Shown in pieces: positions 50,292 through 61,322 of a stretch of 64,000 nt of DNA. Made by a program: the position numbers and the translations under genes. Source of the DNA: Thermothielavioides terrestris NRRL 8126 (taxonomy: Eukaryota > Ascomycota > Sordariomycetes > Sordariales > Chaetomiaceae); contig NC_016457.1 of the NCBI RefSeq assembly GCF_000226115.1, forward strand, positions 2,666,001-2,730,000. The letters are read 5' to 3'. Positions within the stretch are counted from its first letter, which is position 1. Each line of letters opens with the position of its first letter. Below the pieces are notes generated by a model. It worked only from the letters and a program-made list of their open reading frames with translations, was not told where the DNA came from and did not search any database.

Positions 50292-51205
50292 ATGCCAGTC
50301 GTACAGAAGAAGACAGTCCTAATCACGGGCTGCAGCGCCGGCGGCATTGGCTGGCACTTGGCGAATGCCTTCCTCAAGCGGGACTTCTACGTGTTCGCGA
50401 CGGCGCGCGACACCTCCAAAGTGGAGGGCCTCGCGGAGCTCAGCAACGTGGAGGTTCTCCAGCTGGACGTTACCGATCAGGACAGCATCTTGCGATGCAA
50501 GGACACTGTCGCACAGCGCACCGGCGGCCGGCTCGACGTGCTGATCAACAACGCCGCGGCCGAGTTCGTGTGCCCCGTGCTAGACGTCGACATCGCCGAG
50601 TCCAAGAAGCTGTACGACGTCAACGTCTGGGGCCCGCTCGCCATGGTTCAAGCGTTTGCCCCACTGGTGATCGAGGCGCAAGGCGTCATTTCCAACCATA
50701 CCTCCATTGCCTGTGTCATACCCATAGTATGGTCGGGTGAGTGTGTCGGCTGACGAGCTCCAGATTCAAAGATAGCTGGCTAATCAACACCGCAGCCGTC
50801 TACTCCAGCTCCAAGGCAGCTCTGTGGCGCATGTCTGAGATCATGCGGCTTGAGCTCGAGCCGCTGGGTGTGCGCGTCGTGACGGCTATGTGCGGGTCTG
50901 TCGACACGCCCATGTTCTCCCGGCCCGGTGGCCGGATGAAGCTGCCCGAGACGTCGTATTACTACGACGTACAGGATACGGCATACCAGGAGCGCATGGC
51001 CCATCAGCGCGCGTCGATGAAGCCCGATGCATTTGCCGAGCAGATTGTTAAGGACATTCTCGGGGGGGCCAAGGGCCAAATCTGGCGGGGCGTGTATGCT
51101 GGGCTTGTGCGCGTCGGAAGCCAACTGTTCCCGCAGTGGTACTTGGACTGGAGCTGCAACGTGGGGAAAGGCCTGGAGAAGGTCAAACGCCGCTCCCAGA
51201 AATGA
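50292..51205 (+). CDS. Short-chain dehydrogenase/reductase, Ayr1-like
   Basis: Two exons (50292-50736, 50796-51205) join at phase 1 to 284 residues. The Rossmann start is TVLITGCSAGGIGWHLA (TGxxxGIG form), followed by VFATARD, the LDVTD cofactor loop and NNAA. The catalytic tetrad has the Ser in the stretch around ISNHTSIACVIP and YSSSK (Tyr151, Lys155). The order and the C-terminal hydrophobic segment match the yeast Ayr1 (1-acyl-dihydroxyacetone-phosphate reductase) group, a classical SDR group that fungi reuse for ketone reduction in metabolite pathways. Neighbour genes suggest tailoring of the polyketide, but substrate cannot be read from sequence. The intron carries branch GCTAATC. Confidence 0.92.
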
Positions 51206-51789
51206 GTCCCAGGTCAAGCAAGGAGGACGTGGAGGCATTTAGGTAGAGGTATCCTTGAAAAGATGCTCGTACTACTACATGGCCCTTGAGGCCTTGACTG
51301 TGCCACGCCCCAGTAAGTGGTGAAGCAAATCTTGGCAAGACCGAGGCCGTTATGATGCCGTCGCCACCTGCAAGCCCACCGTAGCCGACGACCGCCCGAG
51401 CCAGCCAGCCGCCTTCCGACCGGCCACGCCGGGGCAATCCGACCGAGCGCCGAAAAGGAAAGCTTGGGGTCAACTCCACCGCCAAGGGCATAGCTGCGGC
51501 ATCTAGTCGCTGCACGGTAAACTCCGTTGAAAAGGCTAAAAGCAGAGTAAATGAACCGAAAGCTCCTGCCTCGCTTCCAAACAGTTTCCGCTATGTGCAC
51601 GGTACACCACGAAAACTTCATCATTGAAGCTTCGCTTCAACTACTAGTAGCCTGTTAACGCGATAAAGGTATTCTCCGACCACACCCGTCCTGCCGCCTC
51701 GACGCAGACACACGTGCCTTCCACGAGTCGTTTAATTCTGCCTGCCAAAAACCCACAAGGAATTTTGTGCTCATTCATGGTGACGGTAC
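51206..51789. other. Convergent 3' intergenic region
   Basis: 584 bp lie between convergent stop codons of the SDR and the flavoenzyme gene. I see no gene. Confidence 0.5.
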
Positions 51790-53629
51790 TTAGTGACTAG
51801 TACTACCCGAGATACTGCAGAGTCTTCCATCTGCCGCAGGCTCCCACGAGGCATCGCTCCCGACCGCGGCATTTGCCCAGAAGAGATTCTCGGGGTCGTA
51901 CTTGGCCTTGACAGCGCGTAGCGCCTCGTAATTCACGCCAAAGTAGTCCTCCTTCCAGTGCGGATTGTCCCACGTCGCCTCGCTCATGTACGTGCCCCCG
52001 CCAGGGGTTACCGCCCGCAGTCTGTCCTGCTTCTCGTTGATCCATCGCTGCCCGAAGCGGATGGTCTCCCAGCTCGCGTCCTCGGCAAGCGGGATGCCAA
52101 AGTTGAGCGTAAAGAGCGCCTCGCGCCAGGCAGGCAGCACCGCGCTGGCGCCGGACGCGGCTGCTGAGCCCACGCGCGCCTCCGTCACGTTGACGGCGAC
52201 GCCGTTCAGCGCCGACCCGCCCACGGCGCTGCTGTTCTCCGCGATGTCGCGAAAGGCGGCCACCAGGGCCGGGAGATTGTCCCGGACTGCGGCCCGCGGG
52301 ATCAGACGGCCCCCGACGGAGTCGTTGGTGCCGTAGTAGATGGGCTTTGCCCACGTGTCGAACCAGTCGGCAAAGTTAGGGTGGAGACTGGCTCGGTTGC
52401 TCACGAGGGTCACGTTGAGCGCGTCGAGCTCGGCGAACAGCGGCTCGAGCGGGCCGGTGACATCGTCTGCCGCTTCGGCGTCGGGCAGCAGGGCGAAGTC
52501 GAGCGCGAACTGTTGCGCTGTGAGAGTGAAGCCGGACATGTAGCCGTCGAGAGTGTCCAGAACGAGGAGGTGTTTCAGGAACGCCGATACGGCCGCCCAG
52601 TAGGTGTTCTCGTCTTCGTTGGCGAACGTGAAGCCTGCGCCGGCTGCCGGGCCATCTGGATACGCCTTGACAGTAACCGAGAGCACGACGGCGTAGTTGC
52701 CGGCTCCGCCGCCGCGCAAGGCCCAGTACAGATCGGCGTTCTGCGAAGGCGATGCAGTGATGTGCCTGCCGTCAGCGGTCACGACTTCCCATTCCAGGAC
52801 CTGGTCGGCACCCAGACCGTACTTGGCCGAGAGCGGACCGTGGCCGCCGCCTTGGCTGAAGCCTCCGACGACGCCCACGGTCGGGCAGGATCCGCCCAAG
52901 ACCCGAAGGCCGTGTGCGCTGGCGACAGGATAGAGGTCGGAGTACTGGACGCCCGCGCCAAGCCGCGCTGCGGGTCCGGCATAGTCGCGGCCGCGGTAGT
53001 TGAAGAAGGCGATGTCCTTGATGTTGTGTGTCCACAATGCCAGGGATCCCGCACCGCTCGAGCGTCCCAAGAAGTCGTGGCCCGTATTCTTGATGGTGAG
53101 TCGGATGTTGTTGGCCTGGGCAAAACGCACGCCAGCAACAGCATCCTGAGCATTGCGGACATCGATGGCGTAAACGGCGAGATTTCCGAGAGTACATGCC
53201 CCGCTGGGCCCATAGAAGGGGTTGCATGAGTTGTTCATCCAGTACGGTGACATGACATTGACCGGATCCGCAAGACTGGAGGGTAAGGTACCAGGTACGG
53301 TAGGTAGTCAGTCGGTCATGCTCGGGCCGCATGTGCTCACTCACTTCTCGTGCCCATGCCACTTACAAGGTGTCCAGGGATGTCCATTCGGCCTTGATGG
53401 CAGCGCATTCCGTGGCATCAAAGCCCGGCTCAAAGCAAGGCCGACCCAGAGGCCGACCTGCGATCAGTGACCCTCCAACGGTGTGGTTGAGTTGGGCCCA
53501 CGCAGCTGCACTTGGCCATTTCGCGTCCCCAGGCAGGTACCGGCACTTCGACGATGATGCACCAGCGCGGCTGCTGAACGCACCAATGAGAAGTGCGAGT
53601 GCCGTTACCACGATCCGTTTCTGTTCCAT
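51790..53629 (-). CDS. Secreted berberine-bridge-type FAD oxidase (first of two)
   Basis: Two exons (53629-53367, 53275-51790; intron GTAAGT...CTCCAG) join to 582 residues. The N-terminus MEQKRIVVTALALLIGAFSS is a signal peptide. The FAD domain has NTGHDFLGRSS with the His (about 154) that links FAD in this family, GGSCPTVGVVGGFSQGGGHG with the second-link Cys (about 218), and SAKYGLGADQ. The C-terminal BBE signature is YFGVNYEALRAVKAKYDPEN followed by LFWANAAVG. Bicovalent flavin attachment is therefore expected. Several NxT/S sites suit a secreted glycoprotein. Enzymes of this family oxidise alcohols or cyclise metabolites (Sol5 in solanapyrone synthesis belongs here). It faces the transposon and P450 side of the cluster. 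Confidence 0.93.
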
Positions 53630-54056
53630 GACCGACGTCGAGCCAAGCGAAAGACAACCATGGATAGGCGAGCCTCACCAGGTAGGGCAAGGTAGGCAAG
53701 ATGGACAGCGTAATTGCTGCGTTTCGTGCTAATAAGTGTCCTAATAAATGTGACGACCTAGTTAGGTAGGTAGGTAGGGTATCCTCACCTTCTATGCAAG
53801 GCTTGGACGGCGGCCCGCTCCGGTACCTGCATTTCATCACACCCATCCATGGATAGGTACCTTGGCGGGGGCCGAGTAATACTCGGTCAGCCATGTCCTA
53901 ACTTGCCGATTACTCCCTACCAGCAGCTACCCGTTGGCGTGATTACTGTCATCAAGTGCACAAGCAGTCATCATTGGTATGGTGGTGAGCCTCCAGCGCC
54001 ATCCGGGACAAACTGGCCAATCACGGAAAAGGGTCATAAGCAATTCCATACCTGTA
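53630..54056. promoter_or_regulatory. Upstream region of flavoenzyme gene, up to the transposon
   Basis: 427 bp contain the promoter of the minus-strand flavoenzyme. A GGTA tandem stretch lies at about 53,761-53,780. The last bases include GGTCATAAGCAATTCCATA, repeated on the far side of the transposon. Confidence 0.4.
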
Positions 54057-54215
54057 CCCGAGGGCCAAAGGAAAAGTGGGTATTTTCGCAGCCCTCTCTT
54101 CTTCCAGAAGAGAGGGGCACAAAATTGCCGGACACCCTAAAAAAACTGGACACCTCCCCATCTAATTTTATATACGAACGCGTCCTAGCACGGGGGATCA
54201 CAACCACGTCAACCG
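54057..54215 (+). repeat. Left terminal inverted repeat of transposon
   Basis: Pairs with 56,945-57,113 in inverted orientation. The first 61 bases are identical; the rest shows transitions such as CACAAAATT versus CATAAAATT and GTCCTAGCAC versus GTCCTGGCAC. Confidence 0.85.
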
Positions 54216-54324
54216 TATCAATTTGAAGCTATTGCCGCTAGCCAACTTACAAATAGTAATGTTTTTTATAGTGTTTTGATATACCTAGATCTTCGAACCT
54301 CCTGCCCGAGCTACGTAGTGTACA

Positions 54325-56850
54325 CGCTGCTCGCTAGCTTAACAACGCCCTTGTGTACTACTATATCAACTACCTTCGAGGCAAGGCCAATAGCTATATA
54401 ATGCCTTCTCTTCGTATTACGGCTAAGCGGTTCGGCTATAGCAAATCGCAAATTGCTATATATCTTAAGGCTCTTCGTGATACTGGCTCGCCGGCACTGA
54501 ATACCTATTGTATCGCTAGGTAGCTATATACGTTTACAGATATAGAAGATAGTGCCCTCGATATATATACGGAGTGGCTATCTACCTTAGGATCCTTACT
54601 TACATAGGATCTTATCGAGGGCGCTACGAATCGCCTATAGGTATACTATGTTCCTCCTATAGGCCTTGTTAGCTACGCCTAGTAGGTACATTGGCGGTTT
54701 GATCATCCTATATACTTTATAACGAGTAGGAAGCTAGTGGAGGCTATACGACTATCTATTTAATAATAGATCGATAAGCTAAATAAGTTCTTTGACTACT
54801 ACGAAGATGCTATTAAAAGATTTAAGATTATAGTAGCTAGTTGTTGGAATGTCGACGAGATAGGCTACTACTTAGCGATATTGAGCAGGAAGTTCTAGAT
54901 CCTAGCTATTAAGACGAAGAAGAATAGGAAGGTTAAGGGTTATTCCTTAATATTAAAGGTCTACTATCTACTTACTATACTATTTTCTTAGCTAGAGCTC
55001 CTTGACCTCTATAATAGGGAGTCGATAACCTTGATTAGTTGTATCAATGCCATTGGCAACGCTATACTTATATATAGCATCTTTAAGTAGTAGCTAAACG
55101 AGAACTAGAACGTTGATAGCCTCGATAGCGAGATATAGTTCAACGCCTTAGAAATAGCGTTTAGTAACTACGATATTATAGCCAACTAGATCTAGCACTT
55201 TAATAGATACTCCTTCTAATACTATTCTATCGTTTAGGCGTATAAGCTTATATTCGAAGAGTGGTTTAGCTATAGCGTATATAGCTTCTAGAGCCTTAAT
55301 AATGTTATAGAATCTAAGTAGAATAATATACGTTCTAAGGATCGTATCTACCGCCTATTGGTGATAGATAGCTTCTTAGGGTATTATACGTTGGATATCT
55401 ATAAATATTACCTTGTATACGATATTATTATCGAGTTCTTACTACTATATTCATTGTATAAGACGTAGCTAATAGATATAGGTATATTCCAATATATTAA
55501 GAAGGTATATCAAATATACCTTCGCTAGGTAGTTCGCTAGGGCGAGCTAACCTTTATACGTATATAGTTCGTTGAGAACCTCTAGGTTCGTTGCCTTGCC
55601 TAGAGCTAAACCTATTACTAGTTCTAATATATAACTAGTAAATCGTTGATAAAGGCTTTATAAAGAATAGGATTATCTCTAGCTTTATAAGGTCAGGGAT
55701 ATAGCTATCGAACTATACTATCTATATCGCTAAGCTTAAAGATGTCGACCTCTAGGCTAATAGCGTAGTATATCCTTCGTTGCTTTCGAAGTAGGATCGC
55801 TAAGAGTTGGCTACTAAAGGCGTTGAACGCTTCTAAACTAAGTACAACGATATATTTAGCTCCCTAATACATTGTTATATCGTAGATATCGCTACTACAA
55901 TATAAGAAGGTCAGCTTATATAGGAGTACCTTGCTATATTCGTAGTCGACAATAAACAATGGCTAGCATTGTATATTGTAAAGCGAGCTAGGGGGCATTT
56001 AGTCTAGCTATCTAGCATTGTTATTACTAGTATATCCGTTGAAGATATCTACTATATATAGGCTACTTACAATCGGAGGTATATAGAGGCTATTACTAAG
56101 GAATCTTATAAAGCAGTAAAGAACATTGTATATACTAAGGAAAAGGAGCTTAAGAAGGAGTAGATAGAGTAGAAAAAGATACTAAGCAACAAGGTTATAG
56201 GCAATGGCCGTCTATAGATAGTAACCTTCGAAGAATTCCTTAAAAAGACTAGCTAGACTAACGACATTATACCTCTTAATCCTAACGACCGTTCAATCTT
56301 TAATACGTAGTATAGCGAGGATCCTCTATCTAAGCCCTTCTTCTTTATCGATACAATAGGCGAAGAACTAGATACCTATAGGCTAGAGCGACCGCTATAC
56401 GATTTCCTAGTGCTAGAGCCAAAGCCAATGCAACGTAGTATCTAGGTAGGCGATGAATAGGAGCTACTTACCAACGAAGATGACGGCCTCTCCTAGATGC
56501 AATTTGACGACAATGATGCCAACGATAATGCCGACGATGATACTGATTCGCCTCTACTATATAGAAGCATTTACAACGGCAAAGGCGTTCGCTAACCAGT
56601 CTATAATAGGATCAACAGGCTTATCGCGAAGTGGCGGGTACGTAAGGCGAGGAGGTACATGGCGTAGGAAGCTCAACACTAAGAATCCGCGGCTAGGGAG
56701 GATCGTGATAGTTCGCCACGTATATAGATACGCCTAGATGGCAATAACGAGCTAGTATCTATAGGTTTAGCCGCCTTGCAGTAAGTAGATAGCAGTTAGA
56801 GGCGCGTAGTTAGGGGAGTAGTCGAGGTACGTAGTTAGGGCATATAAGCT
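54325..56850 (+). pseudogene. Transposase remnant (Tc5-type DNA-binding plus DDE_1 domains)
   Basis: One frame can be followed with dozens of in-frame TAG/TAA codons, mostly at sites where Trp or Gln is expected. Recognisable landmarks are the helix-turn-helix PSLRITAKRFGYSKSQIAIY, the WRFDHP box that ends the Tc5-type DNA-binding domain (near 54,690), NVDEIGYYLAI with the first catalytic Asp (near 54,850) and LLVIDSFLGYYT with the second (near 55,355). The order and spacing match Fot1/pogo transposases. The gene cannot encode a protein as it stands. Confidence 0.8.
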
Positions 56851-56944
56851 GGCCATATATTATATAAGTATATTTCAATTTGATCTAGATCGAATTTTAT
56901 TGCGTTTTTAAGCTTTTTAAGCCATCCTGTGCATTTGCAGGGTG

Positions 56945-57113
56945 GTCGAATTGATGCGGTTACGAATTGCGATACCTTGTGCCAGGACGCGATCATATAC
57001 AAAAATGGGTGCGGAGGTGTCCGGTTTTTTTGGGGTGTCCGGCAATTTTATGCCCCTCTCTTCTGGAAGAAGAGAGGGCTGCGAAAATACCCACTTTTCC
57101 TTTGGCCCTCGGG
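56945..57113 (-). repeat. Right terminal inverted repeat of transposon
   Basis: Inverted copy of the left end. This copy retains more C/G than the left one (for example CACCCC versus CACCCT), consistent with uneven mutation. Confidence 0.85.
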
Positions 57114-57340
57114 TACTTTGTACTGTACATACCACAGTAGAGGTACCTAGGTACCTTAGTACCTAAGGTAGTATGTGCGTGGTCATAGGCAATTCCATAT
57201 ATACCACCTGAGGTGGTCGGGTGTTTCGCTTTCGCTACCCAGGCTCCCAGTGCCCGTCGTTCTCCGGGTTCAACTAACGACCTCGGGAGGCTTTGATCGC
57301 TGTCGCTGGGCAAAGTGCACCAACCGTGTCGCCACGAAAG
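57114..57340. promoter_or_regulatory. Short P450 upstream region next to transposon
   Basis: Only 227 bp separate the element from the P450 start. It contains TACCTAGGTA (57,144-57,153) and a second copy of GGTCATAGGCAATTCCATA (57,181-57,199). Confidence 0.4.
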
Positions 57341-59407
57341 ATGCCAGCCCTGCTGGACTGGCTGGCCAAACTTCCCCAAGGGGGATGGGGCCCAAGAGAG
57401 CTTCTGCTCACAGCCACGGCTGTCGTCCTTGTTTACGTTGTTGGTCTTGGCATCTACCGACGTAATTGACCACCGCTGTTTGCCCGTCTGGTGGAAAGTG
57501 CAGAACGTTGACGCCGGCTCTGTCAGTATCGTTCCATGCCCTGTCTAGTATCCCCGGGCCGCGGTTGATGGGTGAGTTGAAGCAATCGATTCCGAGAATA
57601 CCGGTAGCTCATGCCAAACCGCCTATTGATTGCGGTGTCCAGCGTTGTCCTACTGGCCCGAGTTCTACTACGATGTGCTTCTGGGCGGCCAGTACTTTCG
57701 GGTGATTGACGATATGCACCGGAAATATGGTACGTACGGTCTCCTCCAGGCGACGGCCTTTTCGCAAAACTTGACCTGACAATTCACGAAACGTCGGGTT
57801 TTCAAGGGCCTATCGTGCGTGTGAATCCCAACGAGGTGCACTTCAACGATCCAGAGTTCATCGACACTCTGTTCCCTCTCTCTGGCAGAAGAACGAACAA
57901 GCCAATTCAGATTGGGAAACGCACAGGAAGTAAGATAGAACAATTCGGGAATCGCTTCAGTCCAACCTCGCAACTCACAATCTGTGCCACTTACACCTAG
58001 CGCCCGATTCCATGGTCACAACAGTCGATCACGACGTGCATCGTCGCCGCCGCAACGCCGTAAACGCCTTCTTCTCCAACAACAGCATACGCAGGATGGA
58101 ACCCATCTTACAGGAGCGGCTGCGCACACTGCTCCGGCGGATCCGCAGCGGCGAGCCTAACAAGGCGCTGGAGATGCATCCAGTCTTCAGGGCGTGCACC
58201 AACGATGTCATCACGACCTACGCCTTTGGGCGCTCGCTTGGTTTGTTGGACCGTGCCGACTTTGGCGTTCCATATTTCGAGGCGAGCGACGTCTTTTTCC
58301 GCCTGGAGCACCTCTTTGGCCACTTTCACTGGCTGGCGGATCTGGTACAGGCTTTACCGTTCTGGCTGGTTCCGATGCTTTTTCCTTCGCTACAGGAGCT
58401 GGTCGCCAAGCAGGCCGTAAGTCATCGCCATAATGGAACTCACACACGGTGGTAGCGCTGACAGGACCCCTCGGATTCTGGTAGTGGTGGATGGACCGGA
58501 TCCGTGAAATCAGGGGCTCAGCAGACATGTCCAAAGCCAAGGATACGATTTTCCAGGGCATTCTGAGCGGCGGATTGCCTGAAGAGGATGTGACCGACAA
58601 GCGCCTCTTAGCCGAGGCGCAGCTCATAGTTTTTGCGGGCGAGGGCACCACAGGCAAGCTCCCCTTACCTAGGTACCTAGGTAGTCTTGAATTAACTCGG
58701 TGACATGGGCGCTCTGACTGACCAGAAAGCGAAAAAGCATACACACTCACCGCGGCCATGTACGAGCTTCTCGCCAACCCTCCCGTGCTCGAGAAGCTCC
58801 AGCGCGAATTGGCCGAGGCCATCCCTGACAGGGGCACGATGCCCTCCTTCGTCCAGGTGGAGAGCCTCCCTTATCTCAATGCAGTGATTCAGGAGACAGT
58901 CCGGCTGCACCCGGGCGTCATGGCCCGCCAGGCGCGCATCTCGCCCGACCTAGCCATCACATACAAAGGGAAATACACCCTCCCGCCAGGAACCATTTTC
59001 AGCATGTCACCGCTTACAACGCATATGAATGCCGATGTGTTCCAGGATCCCCATGTGTTTCGGCCTGAAAGATGGATCGATAACCCGAGAATTGGGAGGG
59101 CATTCCTGGGGTTTGCTCGAGGGTCCAGGAACTGCGTAGGGTGAGTTCGGCTAGCGCGTACGAAGAATAATCGTACCTGGATGTTGCTGACCGCTTCCAA
59201 TGTCGCAGCATGAATCTTGCCCGCAAGGAGATGGCTCTTGTCCTGGCGACACTTTTCCGCATGTACGACTTGTACCGCGGACAAGATGGGCCGACGGTCG
59301 AGCTGTATGACACGGAGCGGGCGAGAGATATCGACCCGAATCATGACTATATCATTCCGTTTCCCGCCAAGGGCAGCAAGGGGCTGAGGGTGATTTTTAG
59401 ACACTGA
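57341..59407 (+). CDS. Cytochrome P450 monooxygenase
   Basis: Eight exons (57341-57461, 57527-57571, 57643-57729, 57807-57929, 58001-58416, 58485-58653, 58738-59140, 59209-59407) join in frame to 520 residues. The N-terminal anchor is LLLTATAVVLVYVVGLGIY, followed by a proline-rich hinge SSIPGPRLM. Key motifs are the I-helix AGEGTT, ETVR of the ExxR pair, FRPERW and the heme loop FARGSRNCVG with the ligand Cys near 453. The enzyme should be ER-bound and use a P450 reductase. Intron 6 (58654-58737) begins GCAAGC, a GC-AG intron, with acceptor AAAAAG; a CAG acceptor 12 bases earlier would add four residues inside the I-helix and lies very close to the CTGAC branch. Cluster position suggests polyketide hydroxylation or oxidation. 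Confidence 0.92.
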
Positions 59408-59666
59408 AGTCACAGTAGAACAATCGGTCATATGGAGAACGCTCAGCGCAAGGCTCTGACTTCCATCTCTTCAGGGGGGAAAAAAATCATGGAAATCTGA
59501 GACGTCAACACTGTGAATCAAAAGGATTGCATAGCCAGCAAGCTATCACGCGATTTTTCAGCCGAGACCCAAATTCAAATTCCAGTTGCCAGGGTGCAAT
59601 GATGGTGGACGAAAACTCCTTCTCATGGAGGTTCCGCTCCAAGCCGAGAGCTCCGTCACCAGGTGC

Positions 59667-61322
59667 TCAAGTCGACACGTGGGCGAGCTTGAACCCGCCC
59701 GGGCAGAGTCTCTGAAAGGCCTGCTCCGGATCATATCGCAGCGACACTTCCTTCAGCCTCTTCACATTCTCAGCACCATAACTCGCCAGGGGATCCTGGC
59801 TCGCGTCGGCGTAATTGAGGTATTCCCAGTCCATGTTCCCGTCCTCCTCCATCTCGGTCGACCTCGCAAAGTCTCGCACGGCGACTATGAACGCTTTGCA
59901 TTTCGGGTAAGCCATTCTTTCCTGCTCAGGGGTGCGCACCATGACCGTCGTCTGGAGGAGGAGGCCGTCATGTTGCTGCCGCGAAAGACCCAGTGCGTTG
60001 TTGTTGTTGCCGCCGCGCTGTGCCATTATCTTGGGGAGCGGTTGGAGTAGACACAGAGCCCAGAAGTCGCCGTCTGGGGCTACTGAGCTTTTCAGCGCGT
60101 TGACGAGTTCCTCGTGCAGTGAGGCAGCTTTGGAGACGATGCGGGCGTCGTTTTTGATGGTGGCCGTGAACCATATTTGACTGTAGCAAAGTGATTAACG
60201 CTTCAGCAGCGCTGCGGGGGGAAATGAGAAGTTGTTGGCAATTACTCACTAATATCTGCTTGGCATGATATTCTCCGCGACAATGTTTGAGAGGGAGGTC
60301 ATCTTGCAGTCCGTATGGATGGACGGTAGCGCCAGCCATTTCTCGTATGCCGGTGCCCTCTCCACTCCCCCGACTTGGGCAAAGACGGAAACGATGGTGA
60401 CTTGTTTGAGCTCGGGCTATAACTGTCAATTTCTTGAAAGGAACGGGGCAGACTCGGAGCGTGTCTCACTAGAATGGGAGCCAAAAGGATTAGTCCGTAC
60501 ACGTCCCGCTCGCTTCAAGTTTCAGACCTCGAATACTAGTAGGCAATTACCTCTGTACGCAAAAAAGCACATCAGATTACTATCCACATCTGCGTGGACA
60601 AGGCTCGTAAAATCTGTCAGTGCCTCGATAGCCTGCGGCAGAACCTGCCACGGATACAGCGTCAGACCACCCCAAACCGCGCCGCCACGCAGCGCCCTCA
60701 TCCGAAAATTGGTCACGACTCCGAAGTTGTTGGACCCGCCCTTGAGGGCCCAGAACAGATCGGCGTGGCACTCGGCCGTCGCATTGACGATGCGCCCGTC
60801 AGCAAGGACCACCTCGAACGCCAGGACGTTGTCGCACGCGAACCCGTGGCTGGCGGTGAAGTACGTGTTGCCGCCTCCGAGAATTAGACCTCCCACCCCG
60901 ACACTCCCTTCGCGCCCGCCCGCTACGACCAGGCCGCGCTCCTGCAGGGAGGCGTACACATCCGCCCAGCGCGCGCCGGGCCCGATATCCACAACCGGCT
61001 CGTGCTGCCCATCGTCTTCCACCCTCGTCCAGTCCAGAAGCCCGAGATCGAGTGTCACCCCACCCGCGATGTTGCTGGCCCCCACGTTAGTGCCGTGGCC
61101 GCCGCTCCGTATCGCAAAGAGATGCCGTCCCTTTGTGAGGATGCGAATCGCGGCCGAGACCTCAGAGGCCGATCGGGGCCGGACGATGCAAGCGGGCGCG
61201 ACCTGGGCGGCGCTTCGGGAGAAGTAGCTCTCTTGGCGGAGGGCGTACTCTTTGTCTGAAGGGAGGAGGACGCTCAATCCGGCTTGGCGGAAGCTCTCAT
61301 GAGCTGGTGACTCGGTGTCCAT
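59667..61322 (-). CDS. Berberine-bridge-type FAD oxidase (second, no signal peptide)
   Basis: Three exons (61322-60551, 60400-60250, 60180-59667) give 478 residues. The FAD domain has AIRSGGHGTNVG (His76, the likely flavin link) and VGVGGLILGGGNTYFTASHG. At the second-link position the sequence is GGREGSVG, so the Cys found in the neighbouring secreted enzyme is missing and single attachment is expected. The C-terminus has MDWEYLNYADASQDPLASYG and YDPEQAFQRLCPGGFK of the BBE region. No signal peptide is present. The first intron is awkward: the donor GTAATT forces phase 1, and only an AAG acceptor at 60,401 keeps frame; the natural TAG acceptor at 60,417 (which would add PELKQ) is one base out. 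The gene may be damaged or the sequence may have a one-base error. Confidence 0.8.

Larger units (their letters stand above)
54057..57113 (+). mobile_element. RIP-degraded Fot1/pogo-type DNA transposon
   Basis: The 3,057-bp element starts CCCGAGGGCCAAAGGAAAAG, and the same sequence inverted ends at 57,113. Both ends are flanked by TA (54,055-54,056; 57,114-57,115), the target duplication of the Tc1/mariner/pogo group. The inverted ends are similar over about 150-180 bp and differ mostly by C/T or G/A transitions. The interior is very AT-rich, with TA dinucleotides where CA/TG would be expected. This confined transition decay is what RIP produces in filamentous ascomycetes. The element separates the first flavoenzyme from the P450, whose start codon is 228 bp from the right end. 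Confidence 0.92.

Noticed and set aside
53849..54226. 125-codon open frame across the left transposon end
   Set aside because: It spans the transposon border and part of the inverted repeat, so it cannot be an old gene.
54240..56900. AT-rich region considered as a centromere or mitochondrial insert
   Set aside because: TA target duplication, long inverted ends and transposase landmarks show a decayed DNA transposon instead.
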